The notes: generated by a model not told the origin, from the sequence alone. A stretch of 57,663 bases of DNA from Leyella stercorea (GCF_019052365.1 NZ_JAHQUY010000009.1:1-57663), one strand, 5' to 3'; positions 34,186-44,878 are shown, numbered from the stretch's first letter. Program-made: numbers and translations.

Positions 34186-34551
34186 TTAAAGAACCTCAGG
34201 TGCCAAAGAAACGACCTTCATATTCACTGCACGCAATTCACGAGCAACCGGGCCGAAGATACGGCTACCGCGGAGCTCACCTGCGTTGTTGAGCAGTACG
34301 CATGCGTTGTCGTCAAAGCGGATGTAAGAGCCGTCAGCACGACGGATTTCCTTCTTTGTGCGAACGATCAAAGCCTTAGATACCGCACCCTTCTTCAAAT
34401 CACTTGATGGGATAACGTTCTTGACAGCAACGACAATAACGTCTCCTACGCTTGCGTAACGACGGCGTGTACCTCCGAGGACGCGAATGCAGAGAGCCTC
34501 GCGTGCGCCGCTGTTATCACATACTGTAAGTCTTGATTCTGCTTGTATCAT
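34186..34551 (-). CDS. rplN: Ribosomal protein L14
   Basis: 121 residues, opening [20 protein letters not shown] and ending [20 protein letters not shown], both L14 signatures. Three bases from rpsQ. Confidence 0.97.
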   Translation of the reverse strand: MIQAESRLTVCDNSGAREALCIRVLGGTRRRYASVGDVIVVAVKNVIPSSDLKKGAVSKALIVRTKKEIRRADGSYIRFDDNACVLLNNAGELRGSRIFGPVARELRAVNMKVVSLAPEVL

Positions 34552-34554
34552 ATT

Positions 34555-34812
34555 TTACTTAGCTTTTTCTACGATTTGTACTAATCTCCATCTCTTTGTC
34601 TTGCTCAAAGGACGAGTCTCCATGATAAGCACTGTATCGCCTACGTTAGCCTCGTTCTTCTCATCATGAGCATGGTATTTCTTTGTCTTCTGAACGAACT
34701 TACCATAAATAGGGTGCATCTCCTTGAACTTAGCGGCGATAACAATGGTTTTATCCATCTTGTTGCTAATAACGACACCCTGTCTTGTTTTTCTTAAATT
34801 TCTTGTTTCCAT
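34555..34812 (-). CDS. rpsQ: Ribosomal protein S17
   Basis: 85 residues from the ATG at 34812 ([14 protein letters not shown]), matching the usual Bacteroidetes start. An ATG three codons earlier (34821) would leave only two bases after rpmC. The signature [20 protein letters not shown] is present. Confidence 0.95.
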   Translation of the reverse strand: METRNLRKTRQGVVISNKMDKTIVIAAKFKEMHPIYGKFVQKTKKYHAHDEKNEANVGDTVLIMETRPLSKTKRWRLVQIVEKAK

Positions 34813-34823
34813 CTGGACCATTG

Positions 34824-35018
34824 TTATTTGTTAAGTTCTCTCTGGCGGATTTCAGTATTGAGGCGTGCGATGTCACGACGAACTGCCTTAATCTGTGATG
34901 GATTTTCAAGCGGAGTAACAGTGTGGTTGAGCTTCATCTGAGCGAGCTTCTCCTGGAGGTTCTCCTTAGTTTCTGCCAATGTCTTGGCATCCATTTCTCT
35001 TACTTCTTTGATCTTCAT
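34824..35018 (-). CDS. rpmC: Ribosomal protein L29
   Basis: 64 residues, a two-helix protein near the exit tunnel, with [17 protein letters not shown] and [20 protein letters not shown]. Three bases from rplP. Confidence 0.96.
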   Translation of the reverse strand: MKIKEVREMDAKTLAETKENLQEKLAQMKLNHTVTPLENPSQIKAVRRDIARLNTEIRQRELNK

Positions 35019-35021
35019 AAA

Positions 35022-35450
35022 TTAAGCGTTTTTATCGTAGTCACGTCTTACAACAAACTTTGTCTTTACCGGCAGCTTCTGAGCAGCGAGGCGGAGAGCC
35101 TCCTTAGCGATGTCGAAGCTTACGCCTTCTACTTCAAAGAGGATACGACCCGGGGTAACCGGTGCTACCCATCCTGCGGGATCACCCTTACCCTTACCCA
35201 TACGTACGTCAGCAGGCTTACGTGTGATTGGTTTATCCGGGAAAATACGAATCCAGACCTGACCCTGGCGCTGCATGTAACGGTTTACTGCAACACGGGC
35301 AGCCTCTATCTGGCGGCTGTCAATCCACTTCGGCTCAAGAGTCTTGATGCCGAAAGAGCCGAACGCCAACTGTGTGCCTCTGTGGGCGTTGCCTTTATTG
35401 CCACGTCCGTCTTGAGGTCTTCTATATTTTACTCTTTTTGGCTGTAACAT
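35022..35450 (-). CDS. rplP: Ribosomal protein L16
   Basis: 142 residues beginning [40 protein letters not shown] and [13 protein letters not shown] close the protein. It helps position the A-site tRNA. Confidence 0.97.
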   Translation of the reverse strand: MLQPKRVKYRRPQDGRGNKGNAHRGTQLAFGSFGIKTLEPKWIDSRQIEAARVAVNRYMQRQGQVWIRIFPDKPITRKPADVRMGKGKGDPAGWVAPVTPGRILFEVEGVSFDIAKEALRLAAQKLPVKTKFVVRRDYDKNA

Positions 35451-35465
35451 GATAATCTTCTACTT

Positions 35466-36191
35466 TTAACGGTTATTGTTTCTCTTACGATTACCACGGT
35501 TGCCACGGCCATTGTTAGAGCCACCATTCTGCTTCTCCTGAGAGAAGTTAGGTGTGAGGTCACGATCGCCGTAAACCTCGCCACGGCAAATCCATACCTT
35601 GATACCGAGAAGACCTACCTTAGTGAGGGCTTCTGCCTGGCAGTAATCGATGTCTGCACGGAATGTGTGCAACGGGGTACGACCTTCCTTGAACATCTCC
35701 TTGCGAGCCATTTCAGCGCCGTTGAGACGACCAGTGATCTGGATCTTTACGCCTTCAGCGCCAGCGCGCATTGTGTTCTGGATAGCCATCTTGATAGCGC
35801 GGCGGTAAGCAATCTTGCCCTCTACCTGACGAGCGATGTTGTTACCAACGATGTTGGCGTCAAGCTCAGGCTTCTTTACCTCGAAGATGTTGATCTGAAT
35901 ATCCTTCTTGTAGAGCTTCTTGAGCTCTTCCTTGAGCTTGTCAACATCCTGACCACCCTTACCAATGACGATACCCGGACGAGCTGTGCAGATTGTGATA
36001 GTGATGAGTTTCAGTGTGCGCTCGATAACGATGCGTGAAACGCTTGCCTTCTCAAGGCGCTTGTTGAGGTAAGTACGGATGTTCTTGTCCTCAACGAGGT
36101 TGTCACCGAAGCTCTTTCCACCGAACCAATTTGAATCCCATCCGCGGATGATACCGAGACGGTTGCTTATTGGATTAACTTTCTGTCCCAT
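35466..36191 (-). CDS. rpsC: Ribosomal protein S3
   Basis: 241 residues. The KH domain has the GxxG loop in [16 protein letters not shown] (about 62-77). The C-terminal domain carries [20 protein letters not shown]. The last ~20 residues form an Asn/Gly/Arg-rich tail ([16 protein letters not shown]) beyond the core. Confidence 0.97.
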   Translation of the reverse strand: MGQKVNPISNRLGIIRGWDSNWFGGKSFGDNLVEDKNIRTYLNKRLEKASVSRIVIERTLKLITITICTARPGIVIGKGGQDVDKLKEELKKLYKKDIQINIFEVKKPELDANIVGNNIARQVEGKIAYRRAIKMAIQNTMRAGAEGVKIQITGRLNGAEMARKEMFKEGRTPLHTFRADIDYCQAEALTKVGLLGIKVWICRGEVYGDRDLTPNFSQEKQNGGSNNGRGNRGNRKRNNNR

Positions 36192-36199
36192 TCTACTTA

Positions 36200-36604
36200 T
36201 TATTTTTCGTCATTAGTTTTGGAATCAACAAACAGAGTTACGTGATTGCTGCGCTTGCGGATGCGGTATCCGCGACCCTGCGGTGCAGGACGCATGCGCT
36301 TCATTGTCACGCCTTCGTCAACGAACACCTTAGTGATGAAGAGTTCGCCGTCCTCAGCCTTGCGGTCGTTTTTAGCTTCCCAGTTTGCAATAGCCGAACG
36401 CAACAGTTTCTCAACGTCAGCAGCAGCCTGCTTCTTAGAGAAGCGGAGTACGCCGAGTGCGCGGTTAACCTCCATGCCACGAACCATGTCTACAACGTAG
36501 CGCATCTTGCGTGGTGAAGAAGGAACGCCGTTGAGCTTTGCGAAGTACAAGTTCTTACGGGCTTCTTTTCTTTTTTCAGCCGATATATGTTTTCTTGCTC
36601 CCAT
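36200..36604 (-). CDS. rplV: Ribosomal protein L22
   Basis: 134 residues. The tunnel-facing loop region [20 protein letters not shown] is intact, which matters because changes there affect macrolide sensitivity. It follows rpsS after 35 bases. Confidence 0.97.
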   Translation of the reverse strand: MGARKHISAEKRKEARKNLYFAKLNGVPSSPRKMRYVVDMVRGMEVNRALGVLRFSKKQAAADVEKLLRSAIANWEAKNDRKAEDGELFITKVFVDEGVTMKRMRPAPQGRGYRIRKRSNHVTLFVDSKTNDEK

Positions 36605-36639
36605 TATTTATTTCTTAATTTTAAATGGTTTAAACCCGC

Positions 36640-36906
36640 TTACTTTCTGTTACCAGAGTGACCACCGAAGCGACGAGTCGGAGAGAATTCACCGAGCTTG
36701 TGACCAACCATGTTCTCTGTGATGTAAACAGGGATAAATTTGTTTCCGTTATGAACTGCAACAGTGTGTCCCACGAAGTCAGGTGAGATCATTGATGCTC
36801 TGGCCCAAGTCTTGACAACAGTCTTCTTGCCACTCTCGTTCATGGCGAGAATTTTCTTCTCAAGCGACACGTTGATATATGGACCTTTTTTTAATGAACG
36901 ACTCAT
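36640..36906 (-). CDS. rpsS: Ribosomal protein S19
   Basis: 88 residues: [40 protein letters not shown] and the end [18 protein letters not shown]. It contacts S13 in the 30S head. Confidence 0.97.
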   Translation of the reverse strand: MSRSLKKGPYINVSLEKKILAMNESGKKTVVKTWARASMISPDFVGHTVAVHNGNKFIPVYITENMVGHKLGEFSPTRRFGGHSGNRK

Positions 36907-36920
36907 AATTTACTCTTGTT

Positions 36921-37745
36921 TTATTTGTTAGCTCTTTCGATGATATACTTGTTAGACTGCTTCTTAGGTGCACGTGTCTTGAGACCCTTAGCATACAAGC
37001 CCTTGCGTGAACGCGGATGTCCACCAGACTGACGGCCTTCGCCACCACCCATCGGGTGATCGACAGGGTTCATAACTACACCACGGTTGTGCGGACGGCG
37101 TCCCAACCAGCGTGAGCGACCAGCCTTACCTGACTGCTCGAGTGCGTGGTCTGAGTTACCAACACTACCTACAGTTGCCTTACAAGCACTCAACACCTTA
37201 CGAGTCTCGCCTGAAGGGAGCTTAATTACACAATAACTGCCTTCACGAGAAGTGAGCTGAGCAAAATTACCAGCCGAACGAACGAGCAGAGCACCCTGTC
37301 CTGGACGCAACTCAATGTTGTGGATCACAGTACCAACGGGAATGTTTGCGAGCGGAAGAGCGTTACCGATCTCAGGAGCAGCCTCTGCGCCAGACATCAG
37401 CTTTGCGCCAACTTCCAGTCCGTTAGGAGCAATAATGTAACGTTTTTCGCCATCTGCGTAGAACAACAGAGCGATGCGAGCCGAGCGGTTCGGATCGTAC
37501 TCGATTGTCTTAACTACAGCTGGAACACCATCTTTCTCTCGCTTGAAGTCGATCAAACGATACTTCTTCTTGTGGCCGCCGCCCATGTAGCGGACAGTCA
37601 TCTTACCGGTGTTGTTTCGACCACCAGTAGAACGCTTACCGAAAACGAGAGACTTCTCTGGCACGGATGCAGTAATCTCCTCGAACGTGCCAATAACCTT
37701 GTGTCTTTGTCCCGGAGTAACCGGTTTAAATTTACGTACTGCCAT
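36921..37745 (-). CDS. rplB: Ribosomal protein L2
   Basis: 274 residues. The OB and SH3-like core is followed by the conserved [20 protein letters not shown] region, which reaches towards the peptidyl transferase centre. Eight bases separate it from rplW. Confidence 0.97.
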   Translation of the reverse strand: MAVRKFKPVTPGQRHKVIGTFEEITASVPEKSLVFGKRSTGGRNNTGKMTVRYMGGGHKKKYRLIDFKREKDGVPAVVKTIEYDPNRSARIALLFYADGEKRYIIAPNGLEVGAKLMSGAEAAPEIGNALPLANIPVGTVIHNIELRPGQGALLVRSAGNFAQLTSREGSYCVIKLPSGETRKVLSACKATVGSVGNSDHALEQSGKAGRSRWLGRRPHNRGVVMNPVDHPMGGGEGRQSGGHPRSRKGLYAKGLKTRAPKKQSNKYIIERANK

Positions 37746-37753
37746 TTTTTATT

Positions 37754-38098
37754 TTAGATATTGCTGTAAAAATCAATTACATCGCCCTCCTTAAGAGTAA
37801 CGATTGCTTTCTTGAACGAGTTCTTCTGTCCCTTCACGAGACCCTTGCGTGTGTAACGGCTCTGGCGCTTGCCAGCGTATACCATTGTGTTCACGTCAAG
37901 AACAGTAACGTTGTAGCGTGTCTCAATCTCCTTCTTGATCTGAAGCTTGTTTGCCTCCGGAAGCACGATGAAGCCATACTTTGTTTCTGCCTTCTTTGTG
38001 CGCTCCTGACCCTTTACCTTGTAGGTTTTAGCTACAGAAGACTTGTCTGTCAGTTTGGTCATCTTCTCAGTGACCAATGGTTTTACGATAAATGTCAT
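37754..38098 (-). CDS. rplW: Ribosomal protein L23
   Basis: 114 residues, longer than the usual 95-100. The ends are standard (MTFIVKPLVTEKMTKL and KKAIVTLKEGDVIDFYSNI). About 15-18 extra charged residues (VKGQERTKKAETK) lie between strand one and the conserved YGFIVLPEANKLQIK. L23 lies at the tunnel exit where SRP and trigger factor dock. Confidence 0.94.
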   Translation of the reverse strand: MTFIVKPLVTEKMTKLTDKSSVAKTYKVKGQERTKKAETKYGFIVLPEANKLQIKKEIETRYNVTVLDVNTMVYAGKRQSRYTRKGLVKGQKNSFKKAIVTLKEGDVIDFYSNI

Positions 38099-38113
38099 GT
38101 CTGTTGCCTCCTA

Positions 38114-38743
38114 TTATTTTGATAAGATTGAATCGATAGCCTTGAGCGAATTCTCTGTGATTACGAGCACCTCAGAGTTGAGAACTTTGTATGCGTTCAC
38201 TGCTGTTGCTGTCATTACTTCAGCACGCTGCAAGTTACGTGATGACAAAAATACGTTTTTATTTACTTCTGGCAAAAGAAGGAGCATCTTTTTGCCCTCA
38301 ACTTTAAGATTTTTAGTAATATTTACAAAATCTTTAGTCTTTGGAGCCTCCATTGTGAAGTCTTCGAGAACTACGATAGCGTTCTCCTGAGCCTTGTATG
38401 AGAGGGCTGACTTACGAGCGAGAGCCTTAACCTTCTTGTTGAGCTTGAAGCTGTAGTTACGTGGCTTCGGACCGAAAACGCGGCCACCACCAACGAGCAC
38501 CGGTGAGTTGATATCACCGCGGCGTGCACCGCCGCCGCCCTTCTGGCGTCCGAGCTTGCGTGTAGAACCGCTAACCTCGCTGCGCTCCTTCGACTTTGCT
38601 GTGCCCTGGCGCTGGTTAGCGAGGTACTGCTTAACGTCGAGGTAGAGTACGTGATCGTTAGGCTCGATTCCGAAGATTGCGTCGTTCAGCTGAACCTTTC
38701 TACCGGTCTCCTGACCGTTGATATTTAATACGCTAACTTCCAT
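38114..38743 (-). CDS. rplD: Ribosomal protein L4
   Basis: 209 residues from the ATG at 38743 ([19 protein letters not shown]), which overlaps the rplC stop by one base (TAATG). The tunnel loop [19 protein letters not shown] is intact. L4 represses the S10 operon in E. coli. No equivalent is proven here. Confidence 0.96.
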   Translation of the reverse strand: MEVSVLNINGQETGRKVQLNDAIFGIEPNDHVLYLDVKQYLANQRQGTAKSKERSEVSGSTRKLGRQKGGGGARRGDINSPVLVGGGRVFGPKPRNYSFKLNKKVKALARKSALSYKAQENAIVVLEDFTMEAPKTKDFVNITKNLKVEGKKMLLLLPEVNKNVFLSSRNLQRAEVMTATAVNAYKVLNSEVLVITENSLKAIDSILSK

Positions 38744-39357
38744 TATTTCTTGATTAATACGGTTGAACCATTGCATCCGGCTACAGAACCCTTAACGAGA
38801 AGGAGATTGTGCTCCGGAATTACCTTTAACACTTTGAGATTCTGGGTTGTAACGCGGTCGCCGCCCATCTGGCCGCCCATGCGCATACCCTTGAATACCT
38901 TTGCTGGGTAAGAACAAGCACCGATAGAACCCGGCTTGCGTGCGCGGTCGTCCTGACCGTGTGTGCTCTGACCTACACCGCCGAATCCATGACGCTTAAC
39001 AACACCCTGGAAACCTTTTCCCTTAGATGTGCCTACAATGTCAACAAACTCTGTGTCAGCGAAGAGCTCTACAGTGATAACATCACCGAGGTTGTACTCC
39101 TCGTCAAACTTGAACTCGGCCAAGTGCTTCTTAGGTGTTGTACCAGCCTTCTTGAAGGTGCCCATCATAGGCTTTGTGGTGTTCCTTTCCTTAGCTTCAC
39201 CATAGCCCAGCTGAACTGCCTTGTAGCCGTCTGTTTCAACGGTCTTAACCTGTGTTACAACACATGGACCAGCTTCGATAACAGTGCACGGTACGTTCTT
39301 ACCGTCGGCACTGAAAACGGATGTCATTCCGATTTTTCTTCCAATTAATCCTGGCAT
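38743..39357 (-). CDS. rplC: Ribosomal protein L3
   Basis: 204 residues. [20 protein letters not shown] opens the protein. The long loop [20 protein letters not shown] reaches the peptidyl transferase centre. It follows rpsJ after 28 bases. Confidence 0.97.
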   Translation of the reverse strand: MPGLIGRKIGMTSVFSADGKNVPCTVIEAGPCVVTQVKTVETDGYKAVQLGYGEAKERNTTKPMMGTFKKAGTTPKKHLAEFKFDEEYNLGDVITVELFADTEFVDIVGTSKGKGFQGVVKRHGFGGVGQSTHGQDDRARKPGSIGACSYPAKVFKGMRMGGQMGGDRVTTQNLKVLKVIPEHNLLLVKGSVAGCNGSTVLIKK

Positions 39358-39385
39358 TTCAAATGAATATTAAAAATGAAAATTA

Positions 39386-39691
39386 CTATACTTTGATCTC
39401 TACTTCTACACCGCTCGGGAGTTCAAGCTTCATGAGCGCGTCAACTGTCTTAGCTGTTGAGCTGTAGATGTCGATAAGACGCTTGAAGTCTGAGAGCTGG
39501 AACTGCTCACGTGATTTCTTGTTAACGAAAGTACTGCGGTTTACAGTGTAGATACGCTTGTGTGTAGGCAATGGAATAGGACCGCTAACGATAGCACCTG
39601 TGGCCTTAACTGCCTTCACGATCTTTTCAGCTGACTTGTCTACGAGCTTGTGGTCGTAGCTCTTCAGCTTGATACGAATTTTCTGACTCAT
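39386..39691 (-). CDS. rpsJ: Ribosomal protein S10
   Basis: 101 residues with the conserved loop [20 protein letters not shown], also the NusB-binding subunit in antitermination. First gene of the S10 operon. The 199-base gap before it contains a terminator and a further hairpin but no clear -7 box. Confidence 0.97.
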   Translation of the reverse strand: MSQKIRIKLKSYDHKLVDKSAEKIVKAVKATGAIVSGPIPLPTHKRIYTVNRSTFVNKKSREQFQLSDFKRLIDIYSSTAKTVDALMKLELPSGVEVEIKV

Positions 39692-39730
39692 AATTGTATT
39701 TAAAGTTTATAATGCAATTTAATGTGGCAC

Positions 39731-39768
39731 GTTCAGCGTGATTATGGTCTCAACTTGGAGTGCTGAAC
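39731..39768 (-). promoter_or_regulatory. GTTCAGC/GCTGAAC inverted repeat upstream of rpsJ
   Basis: Seven-base perfect arms (39731-39737 and 39762-39768) enclose 24 bases, about 40 bases upstream of the rpsJ start codon. It is placed where S10-operon leaders act, but no known leader family is recognised. Confidence 0.35.
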
Positions 39769-39772
39769 AGCC

Positions 39773-39825
39773 GAAAAAAGGAGGTGGGGTACGTCGCTTA
39801 AGAGTCATTCGCTAAGCGACGCCCC
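39773..39825 (-). terminator. Terminator between fusA and rpsJ
   Basis: On the minus strand GGGGCGTCGCTTA pairs with TAAGCGACGTACCCC (two-base bulge), followed by ACCTCCTTTTTT. A second hairpin, GGGAGCCG with CGGCTCCC (39850-39871), precedes it, just after fusA. Together they should end or attenuate the rpsL-rpsG-fusA transcript. Confidence 0.75.
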
Positions 39826-39890
39826 ATGTCCCTTTAGTTTTATTTTGTCGGGAGCCGTTTTGGCGGCTCCCTACGCAATTGCGTGATTGG

Positions 39891-42005
39891 TTACACGAGG
39901 TCTGCGCGACCCTTTACTTCCTCGAGCACTGCCTTAGCGATAGCGCTTGAGAGAGGTGCGTGGTGATCGTACTCCATAGAGCTTGTTGCACGACCTGAAG
40001 TGATGGTACGGAGAGCTGTTACGTAACCGAACATCTCTGACAGAGGTACCTGAGCCTTTACGATGCGGGCGCCAGAGCGAGCCTCTTCCATGCCTTCTAC
40101 CTGACCACGGCGCTTGTTCAAGTCGCCGATTACGTCACCCATGTTCTCCTCCGGAGTAACAACCTCTACCTTCATGATAGGCTCCATGAGAACCGGACCT
40201 GCCTTCGGGCAGCCGTTCTTGTAAGCGTTGAGGGCAGCGAGCTCGAATGACAACTGGTCAGAGTCAACCGGGTGGAACGAACCATCGGTGAGGACAACCT
40301 TAAGGCCAGTCATCGGATAGCCACCGAGGACACCAGTCTTCATGGCGTTCTCGAAGCCCTTCTGTACTGACGGGATGAACTCCTTAGGAATGTTACCGCC
40401 CTTAACCTCGTTGATGAACTGCAAGTCGCCTTCCTTGTAATCCTCGTCCTTCGGGCCGATTGTTACGATGATGTCAGCGAACTTACCGCGACCACCTGAC
40501 TGCTTCTTGTAAACCTCACGGAGAGTAGTCGGCTTGGTGATTGCCTCCTTGTAGTTAACCTGCGGCTTACCCTGGTTACATTCTACCTTGAACTCACGCT
40601 TCAGACGGTCGATGATGATGTCGAGGTGGAGCTCACCCATACCTGAGATAATGGTCTGACCACTCTGCTCGTCGGTACGAACAGTGAATGTCGGGTCCTC
40701 TTCAGCGAGCTTAGCGAGACCGTTGTCGAGCTTAGCGATGTCAGCCTGGCTCTTCGGCTCTACTGCGATAGAGATTACGGTATCAGGGAACGACATTGAC
40801 TCGAGCACGATCGGGTGTGCCTCGTCGCAGAGTGTGTCACCTGTGCGGATATCCTTGAAGCCTACACCTGCGCCGATATCACCAGCGTCGATTGACTCCA
40901 TCGGGATTTCCTTGTTTGAGTTCATCTGGAACAGACGGCTGATACGCTCCTTCTTGCGTGAACGCGGGTTGTAAACGTATGAGCCTGCAACTACCTTACC
41001 TGAGTAAACGCGGAAGAACACGAGACGGCCCATGAACGGGTCGGTAGCGATCTTAAACGCGAGAGCTGATGTCGGCTCCTCCTCAGACGGCTTGCGGTCT
41101 TCCTCTTCCTCTGTGTCAGGGTTTGTACCAACGATAGCTGCTGTATCGAGAGGTGAAGGAAGGAATGCGCAAACGTAGTCGAGAAGCGGCTGAACGCCCT
41201 TGTTCTTGTATGAAGAACCGAGAAGCATAGGAGTAAGCTCCATAGAGATTGTACCCTTGCGGATAGCTGCGATAAGCTCCTCTTCTGTGATCTCCTGACC
41301 CTCGAGATACTTCTCCATGAGAGCGTCGTCAAAGTTGGCTGCGCTTTCAACCATCTTCTCGCGCCATTCGTTAGCCTCGTCAACGAGATCAGCAGGGATC
41401 TCCTCAACGTCGTACTCAGCGCCCATTGTCTCGTCGTGCCAAAGGATAGCCTTCATCTTGAGAAGGTCTACAACACCCTTGAAGTTCTCCTCAGCTCCGA
41501 TAGGAATCTGAATAGGACAAGGGTTAGCACCGAGGATGTCCTTCATCTGCTGTACTGTCTCGAAGAAGTCAGCACCCGAACGGTCCATCTTGTTTACGTA
41601 GCCGATACGCGGTACGTTATATTTGTCTGCCTGGCGCCATACTGTCTCTGACTGCGGCTGTACGCCGTCAGCTGCAGAGTAAGTAGCAACTGCGCCGTCG
41701 AGTACGCGGAGTGAACGCTCCACCTCAGCGGTAAAGTCAACGTGTCCCGGGGTGTCAATCAAGTTAATCTTGTATGACTTGCCAAGATAGTTCCAGTTAC
41801 ATGTTGTAGCAGCTGAGGTGATAGTGATACCACGCTCCTGCTCCTGTGCCATCCAGTCCATGGTAGCAGCGCCGTCGTGAACCTCACCAATCTTATGAGT
41901 CTTACCTGTGTAGAACAGGATACGCTCAGAAGTAGTGGTCTTACCAGCGTCGATATGCGCCATGATACCGATGTTACGAGTCAAATGTAAATCGCGATTT
42001 GCCAT
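39891..42005 (-). CDS. fusA: Elongation factor G
   Basis: 704 residues. The GTPase moves tRNAs and mRNA after peptide bond formation. The P-loop is [15 protein letters not shown] (about 15-29), the switch [10 protein letters not shown] and the NKMD specificity motif follow. Domains II-V are complete to the C terminus. It is the third gene of the rpsL-rpsG-fusA unit. The tuf gene usual after it in proteobacteria is missing. Confidence 0.97.
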   Translation of the reverse strand: MANRDLHLTRNIGIMAHIDAGKTTTSERILFYTGKTHKIGEVHDGAATMDWMAQEQERGITITSAATTCNWNYLGKSYKINLIDTPGHVDFTAEVERSLRVLDGAVATYSAADGVQPQSETVWRQADKYNVPRIGYVNKMDRSGADFFETVQQMKDILGANPCPIQIPIGAEENFKGVVDLLKMKAILWHDETMGAEYDVEEIPADLVDEANEWREKMVESAANFDDALMEKYLEGQEITEEELIAAIRKGTISMELTPMLLGSSYKNKGVQPLLDYVCAFLPSPLDTAAIVGTNPDTEEEEDRKPSEEEPTSALAFKIATDPFMGRLVFFRVYSGKVVAGSYVYNPRSRKKERISRLFQMNSNKEIPMESIDAGDIGAGVGFKDIRTGDTLCDEAHPIVLESMSFPDTVISIAVEPKSQADIAKLDNGLAKLAEEDPTFTVRTDEQSGQTIISGMGELHLDIIIDRLKREFKVECNQGKPQVNYKEAITKPTTLREVYKKQSGGRGKFADIIVTIGPKDEDYKEGDLQFINEVKGGNIPKEFIPSVQKGFENAMKTGVLGGYPMTGLKVVLTDGSFHPVDSDQLSFELAALNAYKNGCPKAGPVLMEPIMKVEVVTPEENMGDVIGDLNKRRGQVEGMEEARSGARIVKAQVPLSEMFGYVTALRTITSGRATSSMEYDHHAPLSSAIAKAVLEEVKGRADLV

Positions 42006-42029
42006 TTTTCCTTTTACCTTATTATTATA

Positions 42030-42506
42030 TTAGAATCTGAAGTGAGCGAATGCGCGGTTAGCCTCTGCCATGCGGTGCATATCTTCCTTACGCTTGTAAG
42101 CACCACCCTGGTTGTTGAAAGCGTCCATAATCTCGGCAGCAAGCTTGTCTGCCATGCTCTTACCGCCACGCTTGCGTGCGAAGAGGATAAGGTTCTTCAT
42201 AGAGATGCTCTCCTTGCGCTCTGCGCGGATCTCTGTCGGCACCTGGAAAGTAGCACCACCGATACGGCGGCTCTTTACCTCAACCTGCGGAGTGATGTTG
42301 TCGAGAGCCTGCTTCCAGATTTCGAGAGCTGACTTTTCCTCGTTCTGCATCTTAGCACCTACGGTTTCGAGTGCGTTGTAGAAGATTTCGTATGATGTAT
42401 TCTTCTTACCATCATACATAAGGTGGTTTACAAACTTAGAGACCTTCTGGTCATTGAACTTCGGATCCGGAAGGATCACGCGCTTCTTTGGTTTTGCTTT
42501 TCTCAT
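42030..42506 (-). CDS. rpsG: Ribosomal protein S7
   Basis: 158 residues from the ATG at 42506 ([17 protein letters not shown]). The longer frame adds 17 atypical residues. [20 protein letters not shown] and the C-terminal [14 protein letters not shown] are S7 signatures. S7 nucleates the 30S head and represses the str operon in E. coli. Confidence 0.96.
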   Translation of the reverse strand: MRKAKPKKRVILPDPKFNDQKVSKFVNHLMYDGKKNTSYEIFYNALETVGAKMQNEEKSALEIWKQALDNITPQVEVKSRRIGGATFQVPTEIRAERKESISMKNLILFARKRGGKSMADKLAAEIMDAFNNQGGAYKRKEDMHRMAEANRAFAHFRF

Positions 42507-42646
42507 TTTGTTTGAAAAATTTCTGTCTGCGTGGGGCTGTTTCTTACTGTTCTTCAACGTCCTCTCTTGGACATTTACTCAACCTGTCTATTAACAATTC
42601 TCCAGCAAAACGTTTTTAAAATTTGTTTCGTCCGACAATTTTCAGA

Positions 42647-43027
42647 TTACTTCTTTGCCTTAGGACGCTTAGCACCGTACTTAGAACGACGCTGTGTGCG
42701 GTTTGCTACACCTGCTGTATCGAGTGTACCGCGAACGATGTGGTAACGTACACCAGGAAGGTCCTTTACACGACCACCGCGAACAAGCACGATTGAGTGC
42801 TCCTGAAGGTTGTGACCTTCTCCCGGGATGTAAGAGTTAACCTCCTTTGAGTTTGTGAGACGTACACGGGCAACTTTACGCATTGCCGAGTTAGGCTTCT
42901 TAGGTGTTGTTGTGTAAACACGAACGCAAACACCACGACGCTGAGGGCATGAGTCCAAAGCCGGCGACTTGCTCTTGTCTACGAGCACCTTTCTGCCTTT
43001 TCTTACCAATTGTGAAATTGTAGGCAT
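42647..43027 (-). CDS. rpsL: Ribosomal protein S12
   Basis: 126 residues. The decoding-centre segments [11 protein letters not shown] (K43, K44) and [11 protein letters not shown] (K88) carry the ordinary lysines, so no classical streptomycin-resistance change is seen. First gene of the block, with its promoter at 43111-43118. Confidence 0.97.
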   Translation of the reverse strand: MPTISQLVRKGRKVLVDKSKSPALDSCPQRRGVCVRVYTTTPKKPNSAMRKVARVRLTNSKEVNSYIPGEGHNLQEHSIVLVRGGRVKDLPGVRYHIVRGTLDTAGVANRTQRRSKYGAKRPKAKK

Positions 43028-43110
43028 GATTTTAATTTTTAATTTATATATTTTATTTTTCTATTGTCGTATTCCATAAAACCGCTCTATTACAAGCTGT
43101 TTTCGGGGTG

Positions 43111-43118
43111 CAAAGGTA
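43111..43118 (-). promoter_or_regulatory. -7 box of the rpsL-rpsG-fusA operon
   Basis: TACCTTTG on the minus strand fits TAnnTTTG. The -33 position is weak (TTAGG). The leader of about 75 bases contains an AT-rich stretch. The rest of the 367-base gap (43125-43394) shows no gene, only a short ACGCATGCGT palindrome and a TATATATAT run. Confidence 0.65.
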
Positions 43119-43394
43119 CAAACTTTTCTCGAAACTACCTAATATATAAAAACACAATCTCACTACGAAATTAAAAATTTAATATGCGACAGGATATTTT
43201 AACAGACATTCACAATAGTATGCAGCCATTTTACGAATAGCAACCGAGGTTTATCCTGATTGAAACGCATGCGTAACATGCTGTTTGCAGTGGGGTTACA
43301 CATTATATATATAATGGTGCGTTCGACGGTATACGAAAAGCAACAATTCATCCCTACAAACTTTCATTTTGCGTAGACCACTCTTCCCCACTCG

Positions 43395-43817
43395 TCAGTC
43401 GTCAGCGTCGGTGCGAAGCGCATCCAATTTCCGACAAAAATCAGCGAGGAGAGGATAATACTTGTTTATTATAGTGTCAACAAGAACGTCTATCACAGAG
43501 CCTTCATAATTGTGCGCAGCATCCGAACGACTCTTTATCATGTCCATCCACGACTGCCCGTCGCTTATAAGGCTCATTTCGAAGGCTTTGCGTGTAGCGT
43601 CGCGCGAGCCTCCGATGCCGTCGAAGCCTTGATACTCGGCATATGCCTTCATGAGTTTCCATGAGAGTTCGTGTGTGAACTCAAATCGCTGTACAAGTCC
43701 GTCGCGCTCAAACTCGTTGAGCGTCCGCTTTTTGCTGGCGCCGACTATCTCGGCGAGGCGTGCAAGTGCCTTATGGTAGCTGTCAAGACGTAGTTCCCAA
43801 CGCGGAATGTTAATCAT
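43395..43817 (-). CDS. HepT-like nucleotidyltransferase substrate-binding protein, orphan
   Basis: This 140-residue helical protein matches the HI0074/HepT-like family: RFEFTHELSWKLMKAYAEYQ (about 44-63) and the C-terminal SRSDAAHNYE, an RX4-6H-like nuclease motif region. Relatives pair with a small MNT nucleotidyltransferase as toxin-antitoxin or substrate-binding partners. No MNT gene lies within several hundred bases on either side, so it is an orphan here, or its partner is elsewhere. Whether it is active is not known. Confidence 0.8.
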   Translation of the reverse strand: MINIPRWELRLDSYHKALARLAEIVGASKKRTLNEFERDGLVQRFEFTHELSWKLMKAYAEYQGFDGIGGSRDATRKAFEMSLISDGQSWMDMIKSRSDAAHNYEGSVIDVLVDTIINKYYPLLADFCRKLDALRTDADD

Positions 43818-43989
43818 ATACTGCTGTTTTGCGTGCTAAGTTACTACTTTTACGCGAAAAGAGCAAGGCTTCACACCATAAAAGCGAGGAGTACAACAAT
43901 ATCAACCAACCATGCCGCACCCTCGTTTCATGCGTCAGAACCGATAAGACACGCCGTCAAAAGTAGTTTTTTCATATATAGATGTTTAT

Positions 43990-44418
43990 TTATTGATATA
44001 TCACCGTATAATTCATTCTTGCCAACTGTTTTATCACGAACTTATACTTTTTGTCATAGATACATTTCTCTGCAAGTTCTTCTTTGGTGTGCTTTTTATA
44101 CGTGCTCCTCCTAATAACAACAATCTGATAGACCAAGTCGTCGTTGCGCTTATACACTTCGTAGCCTTTGTATTGATCATTGTTTTTAACACGCCGAAGT
44201 CCTTTGGAGAGTATAGTTTTAGTAGTAAGTTCTGAAGAAATGTCTGCGAATGCTCCATAGCCAATATAAACCGATTCACCGCATTTGTTTATGAAACAAA
44301 TATTCGGGTAGTCATAATCGAATTCCAACTCGTCGTCATCCCTGTACCCGAAGAAGAATTTACACGAAGACAAAATGGACACAAACGCTATAGCCAAAAA
44401 TATTAATTTATACCTCAT
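43990..44418 (-). CDS. Small lipoprotein, paralogue of the upstream neighbour
   Basis: 142 residues from the ATG at 44418 (MRYKLIFLAIAFVSILSSC), a lipoprotein signal with lipobox ILSSC. The C-terminal part (RRSTYKKHTKEELAEKCIYD, KYKF) aligns with the neighbour's KKETLDKYTDAELVEKGICD and IYRF, so the two arose by duplication. Sequence suggests a beta-rich domain, family not recognised. It starts ten bases after the neighbour stops, so they share a transcript. Confidence 0.75.
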   Translation of the reverse strand: MRYKLIFLAIAFVSILSSCKFFFGYRDDDELEFDYDYPNICFINKCGESVYIGYGAFADISSELTTKTILSKGLRRVKNNDQYKGYEVYKRNDDLVYQIVVIRRSTYKKHTKEELAEKCIYDKKYKFVIKQLARMNYTVIYQ

Positions 44419-44428
44419 ACTTCTTTTA

Positions 44429-44878
44429 TCATTTATCATCATTTCCCGTATAAGTAATTGATGAACCCATTGCTAAAGCATCATCATAAGTGAAGCGATA
44501 TATTTTATCACAGATTCCCTTTTCCACAAGCTCAGCATCGGTATATTTATCTAAGGTTTCTTTTTTGAAGATAAACAAATAGGTAGAATTAAGAGCCACA
44601 CGAGCATCATTCGGACAAATGATGGAGAGTCCCCAACTCTCCTCTGGCAAAACCTTAGACATTCTGTCTCTACTGCGTATTTTATCAAACACGGATTCCA
44701 CCGTAACACATTGGTTAGGTTTCGCATTATAATATGTAACTAAATACACCTCGCCTTCCGATTCGTTTGTAAAGGTGCAATAAAGATGAGTAACAGAAGA
44801 TCCATCATCATCGCACGTTGTTGCCGTGAGCGTGATATACAGAAAACACATGATTGTGTAAATGAAAAATTTCTTCAT
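44429..44878 (-). CDS. Small lipoprotein
   Basis: 149 residues from 44878 (MKKFFIYTIMCFLYITLTATTC), with a lipobox-like TATTC followed by DDDG, which in Bacteroidetes may favour surface export. The promoter at 44914-44944 places the transcript start near 44907 and excludes the longer frame. The function is unknown. It is the first gene of a two-gene unit with its paralogue. Confidence 0.75.
   Translation of the reverse strand: MKKFFIYTIMCFLYITLTATTCDDDGSSVTHLYCTFTNESEGEVYLVTYYNAKPNQCVTVESVFDKIRSRDRMSKVLPEESWGLSIICPNDARVALNSTYLFIFKKETLDKYTDAELVEKGICDKIYRFTYDDALAMGSSITYTGNDDK

Noticed and set aside
39692..39890. A missing or fragmented tuf gene between fusA and rpsJ
   Set aside because: The 199-base gap holds only hairpins. 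tuf is commonly located elsewhere in this phylum.
42647..43027. Streptomycin-resistance change in rpsL
   Set aside because: Both lysine positions associated with resistance (K43 and K88) are wild type.
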